From positions 1 through 64,000 of the forward strand of contig NZ_JACYMO010000012.1 of the NCBI RefSeq assembly GCF_014838825.1: a DNA stretch of 64,000 nt. Reading direction: 5' to 3'. Below, in pieces: positions 1 through 8,092 of this stretch. Under the pieces are notes generated by a model. It was not told the DNA's origin, made no database searches, and was given only the letters and a program-made list of their open reading frames with translations. Each line of letters starts with the position of its first letter. The stretch's first letter is position 1. This DNA is from Erwinia persicina (GTDB taxonomy: Bacteria > Pseudomonadota > Gammaproteobacteria > Enterobacterales > Enterobacteriaceae). The translations under genes were made by a program, and so were the position numbers.

Positions 1-41
1 GCCAGATCGGCTGGCGGGTACGACGCTCTGCTGGCTTCGGC

Positions 42-1307
42 TTACAGCGTGGCCGTATCCGCCTTAGCCAGCGGACGCAGGCCGCGTCCGGTCAGGGTAA
101 AATAGGAGATCACGGTAAAGGTGGTGGTGATCAGCCCCAGGATCAGGTAGGCCTGATGGAAGCCTACTGTGTCATACATTCTTCCCACCCAGGCGGAGAG
201 CACCACGCCGGAGAGCTGTTTGGACAGGTTAAATCCAATCAGGAACAGAGTGGCCGACACCCGGGGATCGAAGACCGACGAGATATATTTAAAGGTGCCC
301 ACCAGCAGGAAAGGCAGCTCAAACATATGCAGCATTTTCAGCAGGATCACCTCGACGCCGCTGCTGGCGAATGAGGATCCGATAATCCTGACTGACATGA
401 TGGCTCCGGCCACGAGCAGGGCGTTTTTTGCCCCGATGCGGTTAATGATAAACGGTGCGCAGAACATGATACAGGCGTTGAGTAATTCCCCGCCGGTGGT
501 GACGAACCCGAAGATCTCAGTACCCCGCTGGGGCGAAGAAAAGAATCCTTTAAAGAAGTTGGCAAACTGCTGATCGAAGACGTCATAGATGCTGGCGACA
601 CCGATGACGTATAACAGGAAGGCCCAGAAGCGCGGCATTTTTAGCAGTTCCAGCGCCATCGCCAGCGAGAACTCGCGCTGGTTTGCACCGAGTTTATTCA
701 GCACCTGAGCCGTCTGATTCGGCTGCGGACGGGACACCACCAGCAATACCGCCAGCACTACCCCGAAACCTGAGGCGATCCAGAAGGTGATATTGGGGTT
801 GATACTGAACAGCAGCCCGGTGATGGAGGCGCAAATAGCCCAGCCCACACAGCCCGACACCCTGACTTTGCCATATTCAAAGCGGTTGGTCCGGCTGACC
901 CGCTCAATATAGGCTTCCACTGCCCCCGCGCCGCCGGAGAATACAAACCCCAGGTACAGCCCCCCCGCCAGCGCACCGGCATAAATATTGTACTGCAGCA
1001 AAGGCGCGAGAACGTAGATAAAGAACGGGGCGAACAAAATCAACAGCACGACTATCGCCCAGAGCAGATGCTTGCGCAGGCCCAGCTTGTCGGAGATCAA
1101 ACCGAAAGCCACCTGGAAAACGATGGCAAATAAGGCGATAAAGGAAAACACCAGACCGGTTTCAGACTTGGTGAGGTGATTGACGTCCGAAAGCCATATC
1201 GGGAAGAAGGGAAAATAAGCCGACATGATGAAATAGTAAAAGAAGAAAAACAGCATAAAATAGATAAAGTTATGCCGTTCCTGCGTAGAAAGCTGCGTCA
1301 TTTTCAT
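42..1307 (-). CDS. LacY/RafB-like oligosaccharide:H+ symporter
   Basis: Inner-membrane permease of the MFS oligosaccharide:H+ symporter family (421 aa, about 12 membrane helices; LacY is 417 aa). Recognised by sequence similarity along the whole protein to LacY, RafB and CscB. The residues essential for galactoside binding and proton coupling in LacY are present at the equivalent sites: Glu126 (in AVEAYIE), Arg144 (in GKVRVSG), Trp151 (in GCVGWA), Glu269 (in GGELLNA), Arg302 (in SVRIIGS), His322 and Glu325 (in LHMFE). An active proton-coupled galactoside or related sugar transporter is therefore likely, but the exact sugar cannot be read from sequence. An AGGTGA ribosome site lies 5 nt before the ATG. 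It is divergent from a LacI-like repressor. No beta-galactosidase or alpha-galactosidase gene is visible; a partner enzyme could lie left of the window. Confidence 0.9.
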   Translation of the reverse strand: MKMTQLSTQERHNFIYFMLFFFFYYFIMSAYFPFFPIWLSDVNHLTKSETGLVFSFIALFAIVFQVAFGLISDKLGLRKHLLWAIVVLLILFAPFFIYVLAPLLQYNIYAGALAGGLYLGFVFSGGAGAVEAYIERVSRTNRFEYGKVRVSGCVGWAICASITGLLFSINPNITFWIASGFGVVLAVLLVVSRPQPNQTAQVLNKLGANQREFSLAMALELLKMPRFWAFLLYVIGVASIYDVFDQQFANFFKGFFSSPQRGTEIFGFVTTGGELLNACIMFCAPFIINRIGAKNALLVAGAIMSVRIIGSSFASSGVEVILLKMLHMFELPFLLVGTFKYISSVFDPRVSATLFLIGFNLSKQLSGVVLSAWVGRMYDTVGFHQAYLILGLITTTFTVISYFTLTGRGLRPLAKADTATL

Positions 1308-1458
1308 AGTGTCACCTGGATTATTATTCTGTCATGGGGATGAAACGCCCCGTCCACGCTTCCTGATGTTGAATAGCACCACTGCATTTTCTGCCCCCCG
1401 GGGGGGTGCCGGGTAGCCGGAACACCGCGTTCTTCCGTGTTCCAGTCCTGCCCGCCCA

Positions 1459-1480
1459 AAATGTATAGCGCCATACATTT
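1459..1480. promoter_or_regulatory. Candidate LacI-type operator O1
   Basis: A 22-bp inverted repeat, AAATGTAT-AGCGCC-ATACATTT, with a single mismatched pair around a GCGC centre. It has the length and GCGC core of the symmetric lac operator but GTAT where lac has GTGA. It lies about 150 bp upstream of the permease start and 113 bp (centre to centre) from a second related palindrome, as expected for looping by a tetrameric repressor. Confidence 0.65.
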
Positions 1481-1534
1481 AAACTGGAGTAAAAACGATA
1501 TCAGTCAGTATGAGCAATGCTTTTGACCGGTATT

Positions 1535-1550
1535 TTTGAGCCAAATCACG
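1535..1550. promoter_or_regulatory. Possible CRP site
   Basis: TTTGA-N6-TCACG matches the CRP consensus TGTGA-N6-TCACA at 8 of 10 positions. It sits between the two putative repressor operators in the permease/repressor intergenic region, a sensible place for catabolite control of a sugar permease. This is a motif match only. Confidence 0.35.
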
Positions 1551-1572
1551 CTAATAGCTGATTATTTCATGT

Positions 1573-1592
1573 AATGTCTTACGCATGACATT
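1573..1592. promoter_or_regulatory. Candidate LacI-type operator O2
   Basis: AATGTCTTACGCATGACATT is a 20-bp imperfect palindrome (8 of 10 pairs). It agrees with the core of O1 at 14 of 20 positions, including the outer AATGT/ACATT arms and the central CGC. It lies 55 bp before the repressor start codon and so could autoregulate the repressor and cooperate with O1. The rest of 1308-1646 holds no gene; it includes a run of six C followed by seven G at about 1394-1406. Confidence 0.55.
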
Positions 1593-1646
1593 TATTATCT
1601 ATTTAATACATTTTCCGACAAGAAGTGTTTATGACCAGGAAAAATA

Positions 1647-2711
1647 ATGAATAAACGGCAGGCAACACTGGAAGATGTAGCCAAAGCGGCGGGCGTCTCC
1701 CAGCAGACGGTGTCACGGGTGCTGAATAACCCTGACATTGTCTCTGAGCGGACGTGCAACAAAGTGCTCAGCGCCATGAATACGCTGAATTATGTCCCTA
1801 ACCGCTCGGCGCAGATTCTGGCGGGCAAGACCCTGCCCACGTTTGGCCTGCTCACCACCTCTCTGGCCCTGCATGCTCCGTCGCAGATAGCGTCATCCTT
1901 TAAACACCATGCGGAAAAGGTGGGGTATCAGGTGGCCATCTCAATGTTGAAAGACGGGCAGCTGAATGATCTGCAGACCGCGCTAAGTGAGTTCAGCGCG
2001 CAGAAGATCAACAGCGTAGTGATGAGCCTGCCGCTGGAAAAAACCGAGGCGGAAACGCTGGCACAGGATAATCCGCATATGCAGCTGCTGTTCCTCGACG
2101 TGCCTCCCACTGCCGGCGTCTGTCATCTCGGCTTTCTGCACAACGACGGAACAGCCAGCAGCGTCAATCTTCTGCTCAGTCTGGGTCATGAAAAATTTGG
2201 CCTGCTGGCCGGACCTGAGAGCTCCATTTCCGCGCGGCTTCGCCTGGCCTGCTGGCGCGACGCGCTCTGCAAGGCCGGCGTCCTGGAGCGGGACGTCGAA
2301 TACGGCGACTGGAGCGCCAGCAGCGGCTGGGTAAAAACCATCGAATTATTCAGCCGCCATCCTGACATCACTGCGATGCTGGTGGCCAGCGATCAGATGG
2401 CCTTAGGGGTCATCAGCGCGCTGCGGCACCTCAACCGGCGTGTCCCTCAGGATGTGTCCGTTATCGGCTATGACGATACGCCCGACAGTCAGTATTTCCA
2501 CCCGGCTCTGACCACGGTCAGGCAGGACTTTGACCTTATCGGTCAACGAGCCGTCACTCATCTGTTAAACAGGATGAACTCCCCGCAGGCCGTCTTTACC
2601 GACCTGCTTCCTACCACCCTGATGATCAGGGAGTCCACCGCCCAACCGACGGTTACAGGGGAGGAGGATCCGCTGATCCGGCAGCTTAAGGCACTGGTTC
2701 AGCAGCTTTAA
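1647..2711 (+). CDS. LacI-family repressor, LacI-like
   Basis: Transcriptional repressor of 354 aa. Residues 1-60 form the LacI helix-turn-helix and hinge (TLEDVAKAAGVSQQTVSRVL, then the hinge NRSAQILAGK). The rest is a periplasmic-binding-protein-like sugar domain with LacI hallmarks: SLALHAPSQI, LLAGPESSISARLRLA, GYDDTPDS and LTTVRQDF. The C-terminal tail LIRQLKALVQQL resembles the LacI tetramerisation heptads, which fits looping between two operators. In the recognition helix the LacI Tyr17 position is Gln while Gln18 and Arg22 are kept, which agrees with an operator close to but not identical with lacO. It is divergent from the LacY/RafB-like permease and most likely regulates it. Inducer unknown. 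Confidence 0.9.
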   Translation: MNKRQATLEDVAKAAGVSQQTVSRVLNNPDIVSERTCNKVLSAMNTLNYVPNRSAQILAGKTLPTFGLLTTSLALHAPSQIASSFKHHAEKVGYQVAISMLKDGQLNDLQTALSEFSAQKINSVVMSLPLEKTEAETLAQDNPHMQLLFLDVPPTAGVCHLGFLHNDGTASSVNLLLSLGHEKFGLLAGPESSISARLRLACWRDALCKAGVLERDVEYGDWSASSGWVKTIELFSRHPDITAMLVASDQMALGVISALRHLNRRVPQDVSVIGYDDTPDSQYFHPALTTVRQDFDLIGQRAVTHLLNRMNSPQAVFTDLLPTTLMIRESTAQPTVTGEEDPLIRQLKALVQQL

Positions 2712-2806
2712 TGCCATACCGGGGGGAGGCAGGGAGTCACCAATTATCGCTGGCTGGTGACCAGCGGATGAGCAGTGTTGCAAGCGAACTTAAAAAATGA
2801 GGTGGG

Positions 2807-3127
2807 TTGGCTGTCGCTTTCCTGAGCGGAATATGCCTGTCAGTAAAATACAGGCCTAAAATCAACCTGACACTAAATACCAGCAGTCGCGGCATTGACG
2901 GTCACCTGAATGAAGACAACAGCGTTATTTTAAAGCGGCTCTATGGGGTGAACGATGCGCAGAAAGGAACGGAATGGATGGAAAAAAACCTGTCGCAATA
3001 CACGATGGGTGTAATAAAAGATGGAAACAGTAAAACAGTCACGCCTGTCGTTCAGGCAACTCGTAAAAAACGGGGGAGAACGGAAAAATATGACGTCAAA
3101 GCGACAATATATATGAATTTTTCCTGA
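2807..3127 (+). CDS. Hypothetical protein, TTG start
   Basis: A 106-aa open frame with no family I recognise. Its only possible start is TTG, because the frame is closed by a TGA at 2798-2800, and no good ribosome site is visible. The C-terminal half is Lys/Arg rich (TRKKRGRTEKYDVK). It stands alone between the LacI-like repressor and a minus-strand hypothetical gene. It may be a real small gene, a remnant of a longer one, or spurious. Confidence is low because start and context are weak. Confidence 0.3.
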   Translation: MAVAFLSGICLSVKYRPKINLTLNTSSRGIDGHLNEDNSVILKRLYGVNDAQKGTEWMEKNLSQYTMGVIKDGNSKTVTPVVQATRKKRGRTEKYDVKATIYMNFS

Positions 3128-3237
3128 GCGGTTTGCTCACTGCCCATTCCCGTTACTCTCATCCAGCTGTCAGTAAGGTCTTCCTCTCCTTGCATCTTCC
3201 CTGAAGAGACCTTATTGGCTTACATTAAAACAGGACG

Positions 3238-3570
3238 TCACGCCCGCTGTTGAACACGGGTTTTACAAGAAATTGAGATGACAAATTCAAGCTCATCGCG
3301 CAGGGAAATAAGATCCCTGAAGTAGCATTGCGAAACATTATAACCGTAACGCCCGGTATCGGAGGCGTGATTATGCAGACATTCAGACACTTTCCCGTAG
3401 ATATAACGAAGAGAAGGCGTATCAAGTACTTCATCGTCACAGACATAATTGAGAAAGGAGATAATTTTGGCGCACTCATCAAAGCCATACAGCCTTATCC
3501 TGTCCAGGATATGATTTTTGTGCAGCTTTCTGCTGATTTTTTCGTATGTAAATGTCGGTAACAGCGTCAT
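3238..3570 (-). CDS. Hypothetical protein (110 aa)
   Basis: Unrecognised soluble protein of 110 aa beginning MTLLPTFTYEK. I chose this start because GAGGT lies 8 nt upstream of its ATG; the frame could be extended 12 residues to 3606, but without a ribosome site. It is rich in charged and aromatic residues, with no signal peptide or membrane segment. Its base composition is AT-rich like the neighbouring regulator genes, pointing to an accessory island. Another frame on the same strand (3225-3488) overlaps it and looks like a shadow. Confidence 0.42.
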   Translation of the reverse strand: MTLLPTFTYEKISRKLHKNHILDRIRLYGFDECAKIISFLNYVCDDEVLDTPSLRYIYGKVSECLHNHASDTGRYGYNVSQCYFRDLISLRDELEFVISISCKTRVQQRA

Positions 3571-3808
3571 GGCGACAGACCTCACGATTGTTATACTTTT
3601 GGGCAACCTCCGGTATGACTGTCACGGGTTGCCCGTCTGCAAAAACGATAACAAACCAGGGCTGAATGCAGTGCAAAATATTCAATGCACTCCAGTATAT
3701 AAACGATTAATCCAAATTTATTAATATAAACAGAATATGATACCACAAAACATCACTGTCTGACGGTGACAATCTGAGTAGTGGCGCTGTCCCTCTCGCC
3801 CGCCGGCA

Positions 3809-4300
3809 TCAGTATTTGACGCACATAAAAAGATTGGAATAGGGCCCACCAATCAACACGGCGTCATCGCGTATAATTCTGTCATTCAGAAAGACGTGAT
3901 GATCGTCACCCGATATCTCACCTAATAACTGATAAAAACTCCCCTCAGGCGTATCATCCGTAGGTCCTGGTCTGATATGCCTGACGGTATATTCATAACC
4001 GTTGAGATCATCTACGTTAGCGGTATCAAGGATAATCTCCCTGGATAACGTCGACAGGCCTTGATCACTTTCTGCGGTTCCTTTAATCAGCATCACGGCC
4101 CCTTCCTTGTTGCGCTGAAAATTGATTACGGCATCAATAAGCAGCGTCTGTGAAGCATTTATGCCCAGGTCCATTCTGACATACGACAGGCATCGGACTT
4201 CAGTCACTGCCTGCTCACGATAGTATCGGGATAAGAAAAACGAGGCGATGGCGATAGCCACAATGAAAATGAATGTGATGATAAGGTTAGCCCCCCTCAT
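3809..4300 (-). CDS. FidL-like membrane protein
   Basis: A 163-aa protein with one N-terminal membrane helix (about residues 5-24) followed by a soluble, probably periplasmic domain. It is arranged like FidL, the partner of the ToxR-like regulator MarT in Salmonella. Its ATG overlaps the stop codon of the upstream membrane winged-helix regulator (ATGA), and GGAG lies about 6 nt upstream, so the two are translationally coupled. By analogy it may stabilise the regulator or sense a signal with it. The FidL assignment rests on architecture and pairing more than on strong motif matches. Confidence 0.62.
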   Translation of the reverse strand: MRGANLIITFIFIVAIAIASFFLSRYYREQAVTEVRCLSYVRMDLGINASQTLLIDAVINFQRNKEGAVMLIKGTAESDQGLSTLSREIILDTANVDDLNGYEYTVRHIRPGPTDDTPEGSFYQLLGEISGDDHHVFLNDRIIRDDAVLIGGPYSNLFMCVKY

Positions 4301-5070
4301 TCCACTCTCCAGTTACGGTAATAATAGTTATCACAGGAGATTAATCTTTTATTATCTCCCCGGATGCAAAAAGCTAAAAATGTTCTGCCCAAATCCGGGC
4401 CTGCATTTGATTTATTAAATCCAAAATACAGGGTGCGGTCTTTGCCGCAGACCAGTTTATTTTCAACCATGATTTCCCGGACCTGACCGTAAATAAACTT
4501 ACTGTCCGCGGGAGTGAAATGCCCGAGTAAACCAATCTGGCATCCATCGTACGTGACAACGTTCAGCGACTGTTTATTACTGTCGGCGTGATAAAAATAA
4601 AGGACCGGGACCAGTCCGGCGATAAGACAAAGCAACAGCGATATCATATAACGCCGCAGGGGGTATGCCGTTCGCACTCCGCTGGCGGAGGGATGCGTCA
4701 GCTCAAACGCTTCTGTCGTTACAGCAGGGCTCGTATCTTGAGTACATTCTGAAACCCGCACATCAGGATTCAGCCTTACTCCCACCCTGGGGATGGTGAT
4801 AATCAGGTCATTCAGACCAAATTGGGCAAACAAACGTCTCAGCAGGCTGATGTATTGATTGAGGGTATGACCCGAACTGTTGATACCGTGACTCTGCCAT
4901 AACGTATCAATGATGCTGTCCCTGGATAAAATCTCTGATTTGGATTTGAGCATCAGCTCCAGCAACACTGACTGCGACAGGGTCAGTGAAATACTTTCAT
5001 GGGTCTCTGTCTGGGTCAGGGTGTTCAAATCTGCGTTAAAAAGCACGATATCGTCGATATTATAATTCAT
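4297..5070 (-). CDS. ToxR/CadC-like membrane-anchored winged-helix regulator
   Basis: A 257-aa transcription factor. Residues 1-100 form an OmpR/PhoB-type winged helix (SRDSIIDTLWQSHG, then SGHTLNQYISLLRRLF and the wing IITIPRVGVRL). A linker follows, then a single membrane helix at about 145-165 (MISLLLCLIAGLVPVLYFY) and a short periplasmic domain with several Cys (GCQIGLLGHF, CIRG, SCDNYYY). This is the ToxR/CadC/MarT architecture, which senses a periplasmic cue and binds DNA from the membrane. It forms an operon with the FidL-like gene. Targets are unknown; the fimbrial operon further right is one possibility. Confidence 0.8.
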   Translation of the reverse strand: MNYNIDDIVLFNADLNTLTQTETHESISLTLSQSVLLELMLKSKSEILSRDSIIDTLWQSHGINSSGHTLNQYISLLRRLFAQFGLNDLIITIPRVGVRLNPDVRVSECTQDTSPAVTTEAFELTHPSASGVRTAYPLRRYMISLLLCLIAGLVPVLYFYHADSNKQSLNVVTYDGCQIGLLGHFTPADSKFIYGQVREIMVENKLVCGKDRTLYFGFNKSNAGPDLGRTFLAFCIRGDNKRLISCDNYYYRNWRVE

Positions 5071-5169
5071 AGCAGATCGTCAGTTTCCCGGCAAAAGGTG
5101 CCCGATCGGGCATATGTGATGATAGCACGGTAAACGTAAACAGGTTGATGAGAAGGTTACCCCCCGCGT

Positions 5170-5529
5170 TTAAAAAGGGTTCTTACATTGTGAAATCATC
5201 GCCTCTATTGACCGTTCAATCTCAGGCTCATCCGGGCCATAGTAGAAATCAACGCTGGTCTGCTTTTTACCAAAAGGCGAGGCATCCAGCCATGCCACCG
5301 TTTCATAATTTTTATCCAGCAGATTGTAGCGCTCTGTTCCTCCCGGTAAGGGATCGTCTTTCTCCATGCTCAAATGCTGGCGGTATGCCGCCTGGTAAAG
5401 ACAGTCAGTCCCGACATGCCTGTGAGCATTTAAATACGCTGTTTTCACTTTTGGGTGCATGCCAACGCGGCCCATATCAACACAGCCACACAGGGCTAAT
5501 GCGGTTAATACCATGGCAATTTTTTTCAC
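5170..5529 (-). CDS. Small lipoprotein, hypothetical
   Basis: A 119-aa putative lipoprotein. It begins at GTG with GAGG 6 nt upstream. The signal peptide MKKIAMVLTALALCGC carries a type II lipobox (L-C-G-C16), so Cys16 would be lipidated; Asp is at +3. The mature part has two further Cys (TDCLYQ, SQCKNPF) that could pair. The family is not recognised. It lies upstream of the ToxR-like regulator on the same strand, about 100 bp away, and may be a separate unit. Confidence 0.62.
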   Translation of the reverse strand: MKKIAMVLTALALCGCVDMGRVGMHPKVKTAYLNAHRHVGTDCLYQAAYRQHLSMEKDDPLPGGTERYNLLDKNYETVAWLDASPFGKKQTSVDFYYGPDEPEIERSIEAMISQCKNPF

Positions 5530-6106
5530 TGTAACCTCTTCTCAACGTGGTTAAAAGATACCTCTCACTGCACTTCCGCCGCCGCTGTCTTAAACCCCAC
5601 CGTATAAAATTCACCAGCAGGCGCAGGCATTTTCGATAACCGTTAACGGATTAAGCTGCACTTTACACAGAAAAATCTTAACGTAAAAGGTTTATTAAAC
5701 TGAAAACTCTTTGTTTATTTATCACTGTCATTTTCATTTATCTATCCGGCAGGTCATCGTTCAATTTTCAACAACATGAATACTAATCCGTTACAAACAA
5801 CGACTCTTCTATATATAAGATATTTAGGATTGAGGTGCTAGCCTTATCCGCGTCTGAAATGTCTTTTTCTTTACGCGAAAATGCCTGTAACTTTGTTTTT
5901 AAAAAAGGTAAACGCAGAGTTTTTCTGATAAGCAGACTAACTGGCATAAACGCGTTTCCACGGTCCGGTTTTTGCCCTCATGGCATAATCTTTCTCCGAC
6001 GGCTTGCCTTATCTTTCCAACGAAGAAAATAAGACAAGCTGTTATTTTTAGGGCGATATTACCCCGCCCCTGCCAGAGACGGATAACCTCGTTAACAGAG
6101 AAAACT
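5530..6106. other. Gene-free AT-rich region
   Basis: No convincing gene on either strand. It contains a 10-bp palindrome CCGTTAACGG (5640-5649) and an AT-rich stretch ending in TATATATAAGATATT near 5810-5826 that could hold a promoter for the YmgB-like gene. No transcript end or RNA gene could be recognised. Confidence 0.5.
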
Positions 6107-6430
6107 ATGTACCGAAATAAAAGAGAACTGCTCGCCGATATCATGCTCGGTGAAGCCGTACTTAAACTGCTGCTGGACGGCGACGCAATCAGTTCTTCGA
6201 CACTGATCCAGGCGCTGGCAGGCATGGCGGCCAGTGAGAAAGACTCACAGCGCCAGCGGGCATGTCTTAGGGCGATTAGCAATACGTGCAGCAGCCAGAG
6301 AGAAATGGCTGACGTGGCCGATGGACTCGCTGACTCATTGAGCGGTGGGCCATCAACGTTAATGGCGGGTAAACACCAGACGCCGGACTGGCGGTCGGGC
6401 TCATTATCCTCATCCGATAAGTGGCACTGA
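6107..6430 (+). CDS. YmgB/AriR-like biofilm regulator family protein
   Basis: A 107-aa protein. Residues 1-65 match the pattern of the YmgB/AriR/YcgZ family of small all-helical dimers (LLADIMLGEAVLKLLLDGD, then STLIQALAGMAA). In E. coli these act in connector roles affecting biofilm and acid stress. The ATG at 6107 fits the family N-terminus; the frame extends 45 codons further up but that part is unrelated. The last 40 residues are Ser/Gly-rich and longer than usual for the family. It lies 80 bp before the carbonic anhydrase gene on the same strand and may be co-transcribed with it. Confidence 0.6.
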   Translation: MYRNKRELLADIMLGEAVLKLLLDGDAISSSTLIQALAGMAASEKDSQRQRACLRAISNTCSSQREMADVADGLADSLSGGPSTLMAGKHQTPDWRSGSLSSSDKWH

Positions 6431-6512
6431 CCGTCGGGTCCGTGTCCCCGGTTTATCTCTGCCGGCTCCCTCTTTTTTATCGTTAACGCTGTAAATTGGA
6501 CTGGAAAACCTT

Positions 6513-7253
6513 ATGAAAAATACCCTACCGGCTGAACCGTCCCGCAGGAATATCCTGAAGAAAGTTCTGGCTGTTTCGGCACTTTCCGTCACCGGGATCG
6601 GGACATTATCGCTGCCAACCCTCTCTTTTGCGGCATCACTCAGCAAAGAAGAGCGCGATCGTATGACGCCGGATGCCGTCATCGAACGCTTTAAACAAGG
6701 CAATCTGCGCTTTCGGGAAAACCGTCCGGCAAAGCATGATTACCTGGTACAGAAGCGCAGCACTATCGCGGGTCAGTACCCTGCAGCGGTAATACTGAGC
6801 TGCATTGATTCACGCGCCCCAGCGGAGATCGTCCTGGATGCGGGGATAGGCGAAACATTTAATTCCCGGGTTGCAGGTAATATCAGTAATCGCGATATTC
6901 TGGGCAGCATGGAGTTTGCCTGTGCGGTTGCCGGCGCGAAGGTCGTGCTGGTGATGGGGCATACCCGCTGTGGTGCAGTACGTGGGGCGATTGATAATGC
7001 TGAACTGGGTAATCTGACGGGACTGCTGAATGAAATTAAACCTGCAATTGAAAAAACCGAGTATCCAGGAGAACGTACGGGAAATAACTACGACTTTGTC
7101 GATGCGGTGGCAAGGAAAAACGTCGAGCTCACCATCGCCAATATCCGTAATAACAGCCCGGTGCTAAAAGATCTGGAACGTCAGAAAAAAATTAAAATCA
7201 TTGGCAGTATGTATCATCTTACTGGCGGTAAGGTTGATTTTTTTGACGTATAA
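6513..7253 (+). CDS. Tat-exported beta-carbonic anhydrase
   Basis: Interconverts CO2 and bicarbonate. The 246-aa protein starts with a twin-arginine signal (S10-R-R-N-I-L-K16, a hydrophobic stretch and an AASA-type cleavage site near residue 41), so the enzyme should be exported folded to the periplasm. The beta-class zinc site is complete: Cys97 and Asp99-x-Arg101 (motif CIDSR), His150 and Cys153 (motif GHTRCGA). The C-terminal YHLTGGKVDFF is typical of the exported clade. A periplasmic location suggests pH buffering or CO2/bicarbonate supply rather than the housekeeping role of Can. Confidence 0.9.
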   Translation: MKNTLPAEPSRRNILKKVLAVSALSVTGIGTLSLPTLSFAASLSKEERDRMTPDAVIERFKQGNLRFRENRPAKHDYLVQKRSTIAGQYPAAVILSCIDSRAPAEIVLDAGIGETFNSRVAGNISNRDILGSMEFACAVAGAKVVLVMGHTRCGAVRGAIDNAELGNLTGLLNEIKPAIEKTEYPGERTGNNYDFVDAVARKNVELTIANIRNNSPVLKDLERQKKIKIIGSMYHLTGGKVDFFDV

Positions 7254-7434
7254 CCGGAAAAAGATATGACAGTGGAAAGTGGTGAGTATGAAATAATTTC
7301 TCTTGCCCTTTTACGTTAATATTTTACAGGGTTATAAAATATTTCAGTTGAGAGTGTCTCTGTCTCTCATCTGGAAATACTCACTATCACAATTACCTTA
7401 AAACCCAGGATGACCTGGTATTTCAGGAGCTGAC

Positions 7435-7875
7435 ATGCACACTTTAATTAAGAAGCTGGCATTATTTATTATTCCTTTTGTATTATCAACGAATCTGACG
7501 CATTCTGCCGAATTATCAAATTCTTTGAAAATAGATGCTTTTCAACAGGAGACCGGTGCTTATACCGTAGACGGCAAGCCGGATAAATACATCACCCTGG
7601 TCTGGATTGATGTACGTAACGACAGCAATCAACGTTTTGAATTTGGGAAAGGCTGTTTCGTTTTATTCGCTAAAAATGGGCAGTCAGTGGTTTCCCAGGG
7701 CGCCAGCCCGGAAATTTCAAAAATCATAGCGGATGGACTCACCCCGGGTGCCAGTGTCGCCGGGAATATCATCTTCGAGCACAATTTCAGTGATATGTCT
7801 GAGATGCGCTATGTGAAGTGGTCAAACGATCCCTGCCAGACAGGCACCCGTACCAGCCTGTTGCTGCATAAATAA
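7435..7875 (+). CDS. Secreted DUF4354-like protein
   Basis: A 146-aa exported protein. It has a Sec signal peptide (MHTLIKKLALFIIPFVLSTN, cleavage near HSA-E26) and a compact beta-rich domain with two Cys (GKGCF and NDPCQ) that could form a disulfide. The pattern of a conserved ITLVWIDVRNDS strand and a late KWSNDPC motif resembles DUF4354 proteins of enterobacteria, whose function is unknown. AGGAG lies 5 nt before the ATG. It appears monocistronic, followed by a hairpin at 7913-7946. Confidence 0.6.
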   Translation: MHTLIKKLALFIIPFVLSTNLTHSAELSNSLKIDAFQQETGAYTVDGKPDKYITLVWIDVRNDSNQRFEFGKGCFVLFAKNGQSVVSQGASPEISKIIADGLTPGASVAGNIIFEHNFSDMSEMRYVKWSNDPCQTGTRTSLLLHK

Positions 7876-7912
7876 AAACCTGGCCATTAATCACGAATTT
7901 CAATTTTTTCAT

Positions 7913-7946
7913 CGCTGACGCCGGGCCCTGCGTACAGGCGTCAGCG
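7913..7946 (+). terminator. Possible terminator hairpin
   Basis: CGCTGACGCC and GGCGTCAGCG form a perfect 10-bp stem around a 14-nt loop, 38 bp after the DUF4354-like gene. There is no T-tract. The right arm continues into a short GCGTCA triplication. Confidence 0.4.
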
Positions 7947-8092
7947 TCAGCGTCAGCAATGAAAGAGACGTTGCGCCGTCATTTAATACCCTGTTCAACC
8001 ATCGCCCTGCGGACGCACAAACCCGGCAGCCCCAGATAATCCGTCATTTTTAAAACAAATAAGCCTGCGATGACACGTGGAAGAGAATGATA

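Noticed and set aside
1394-1406. Six C followed by seven G as a terminator or operator
   Set aside because: A homopolymer palindrome with no loop and no T-tract, upstream of the permease rather than after a gene; no role can be supported.
3225-3488. Second minus-strand open frame overlapping the 110-aa hypothetical gene
   Set aside because: No ribosome site and less protein-like composition than the overlapping frame that starts at 3570.
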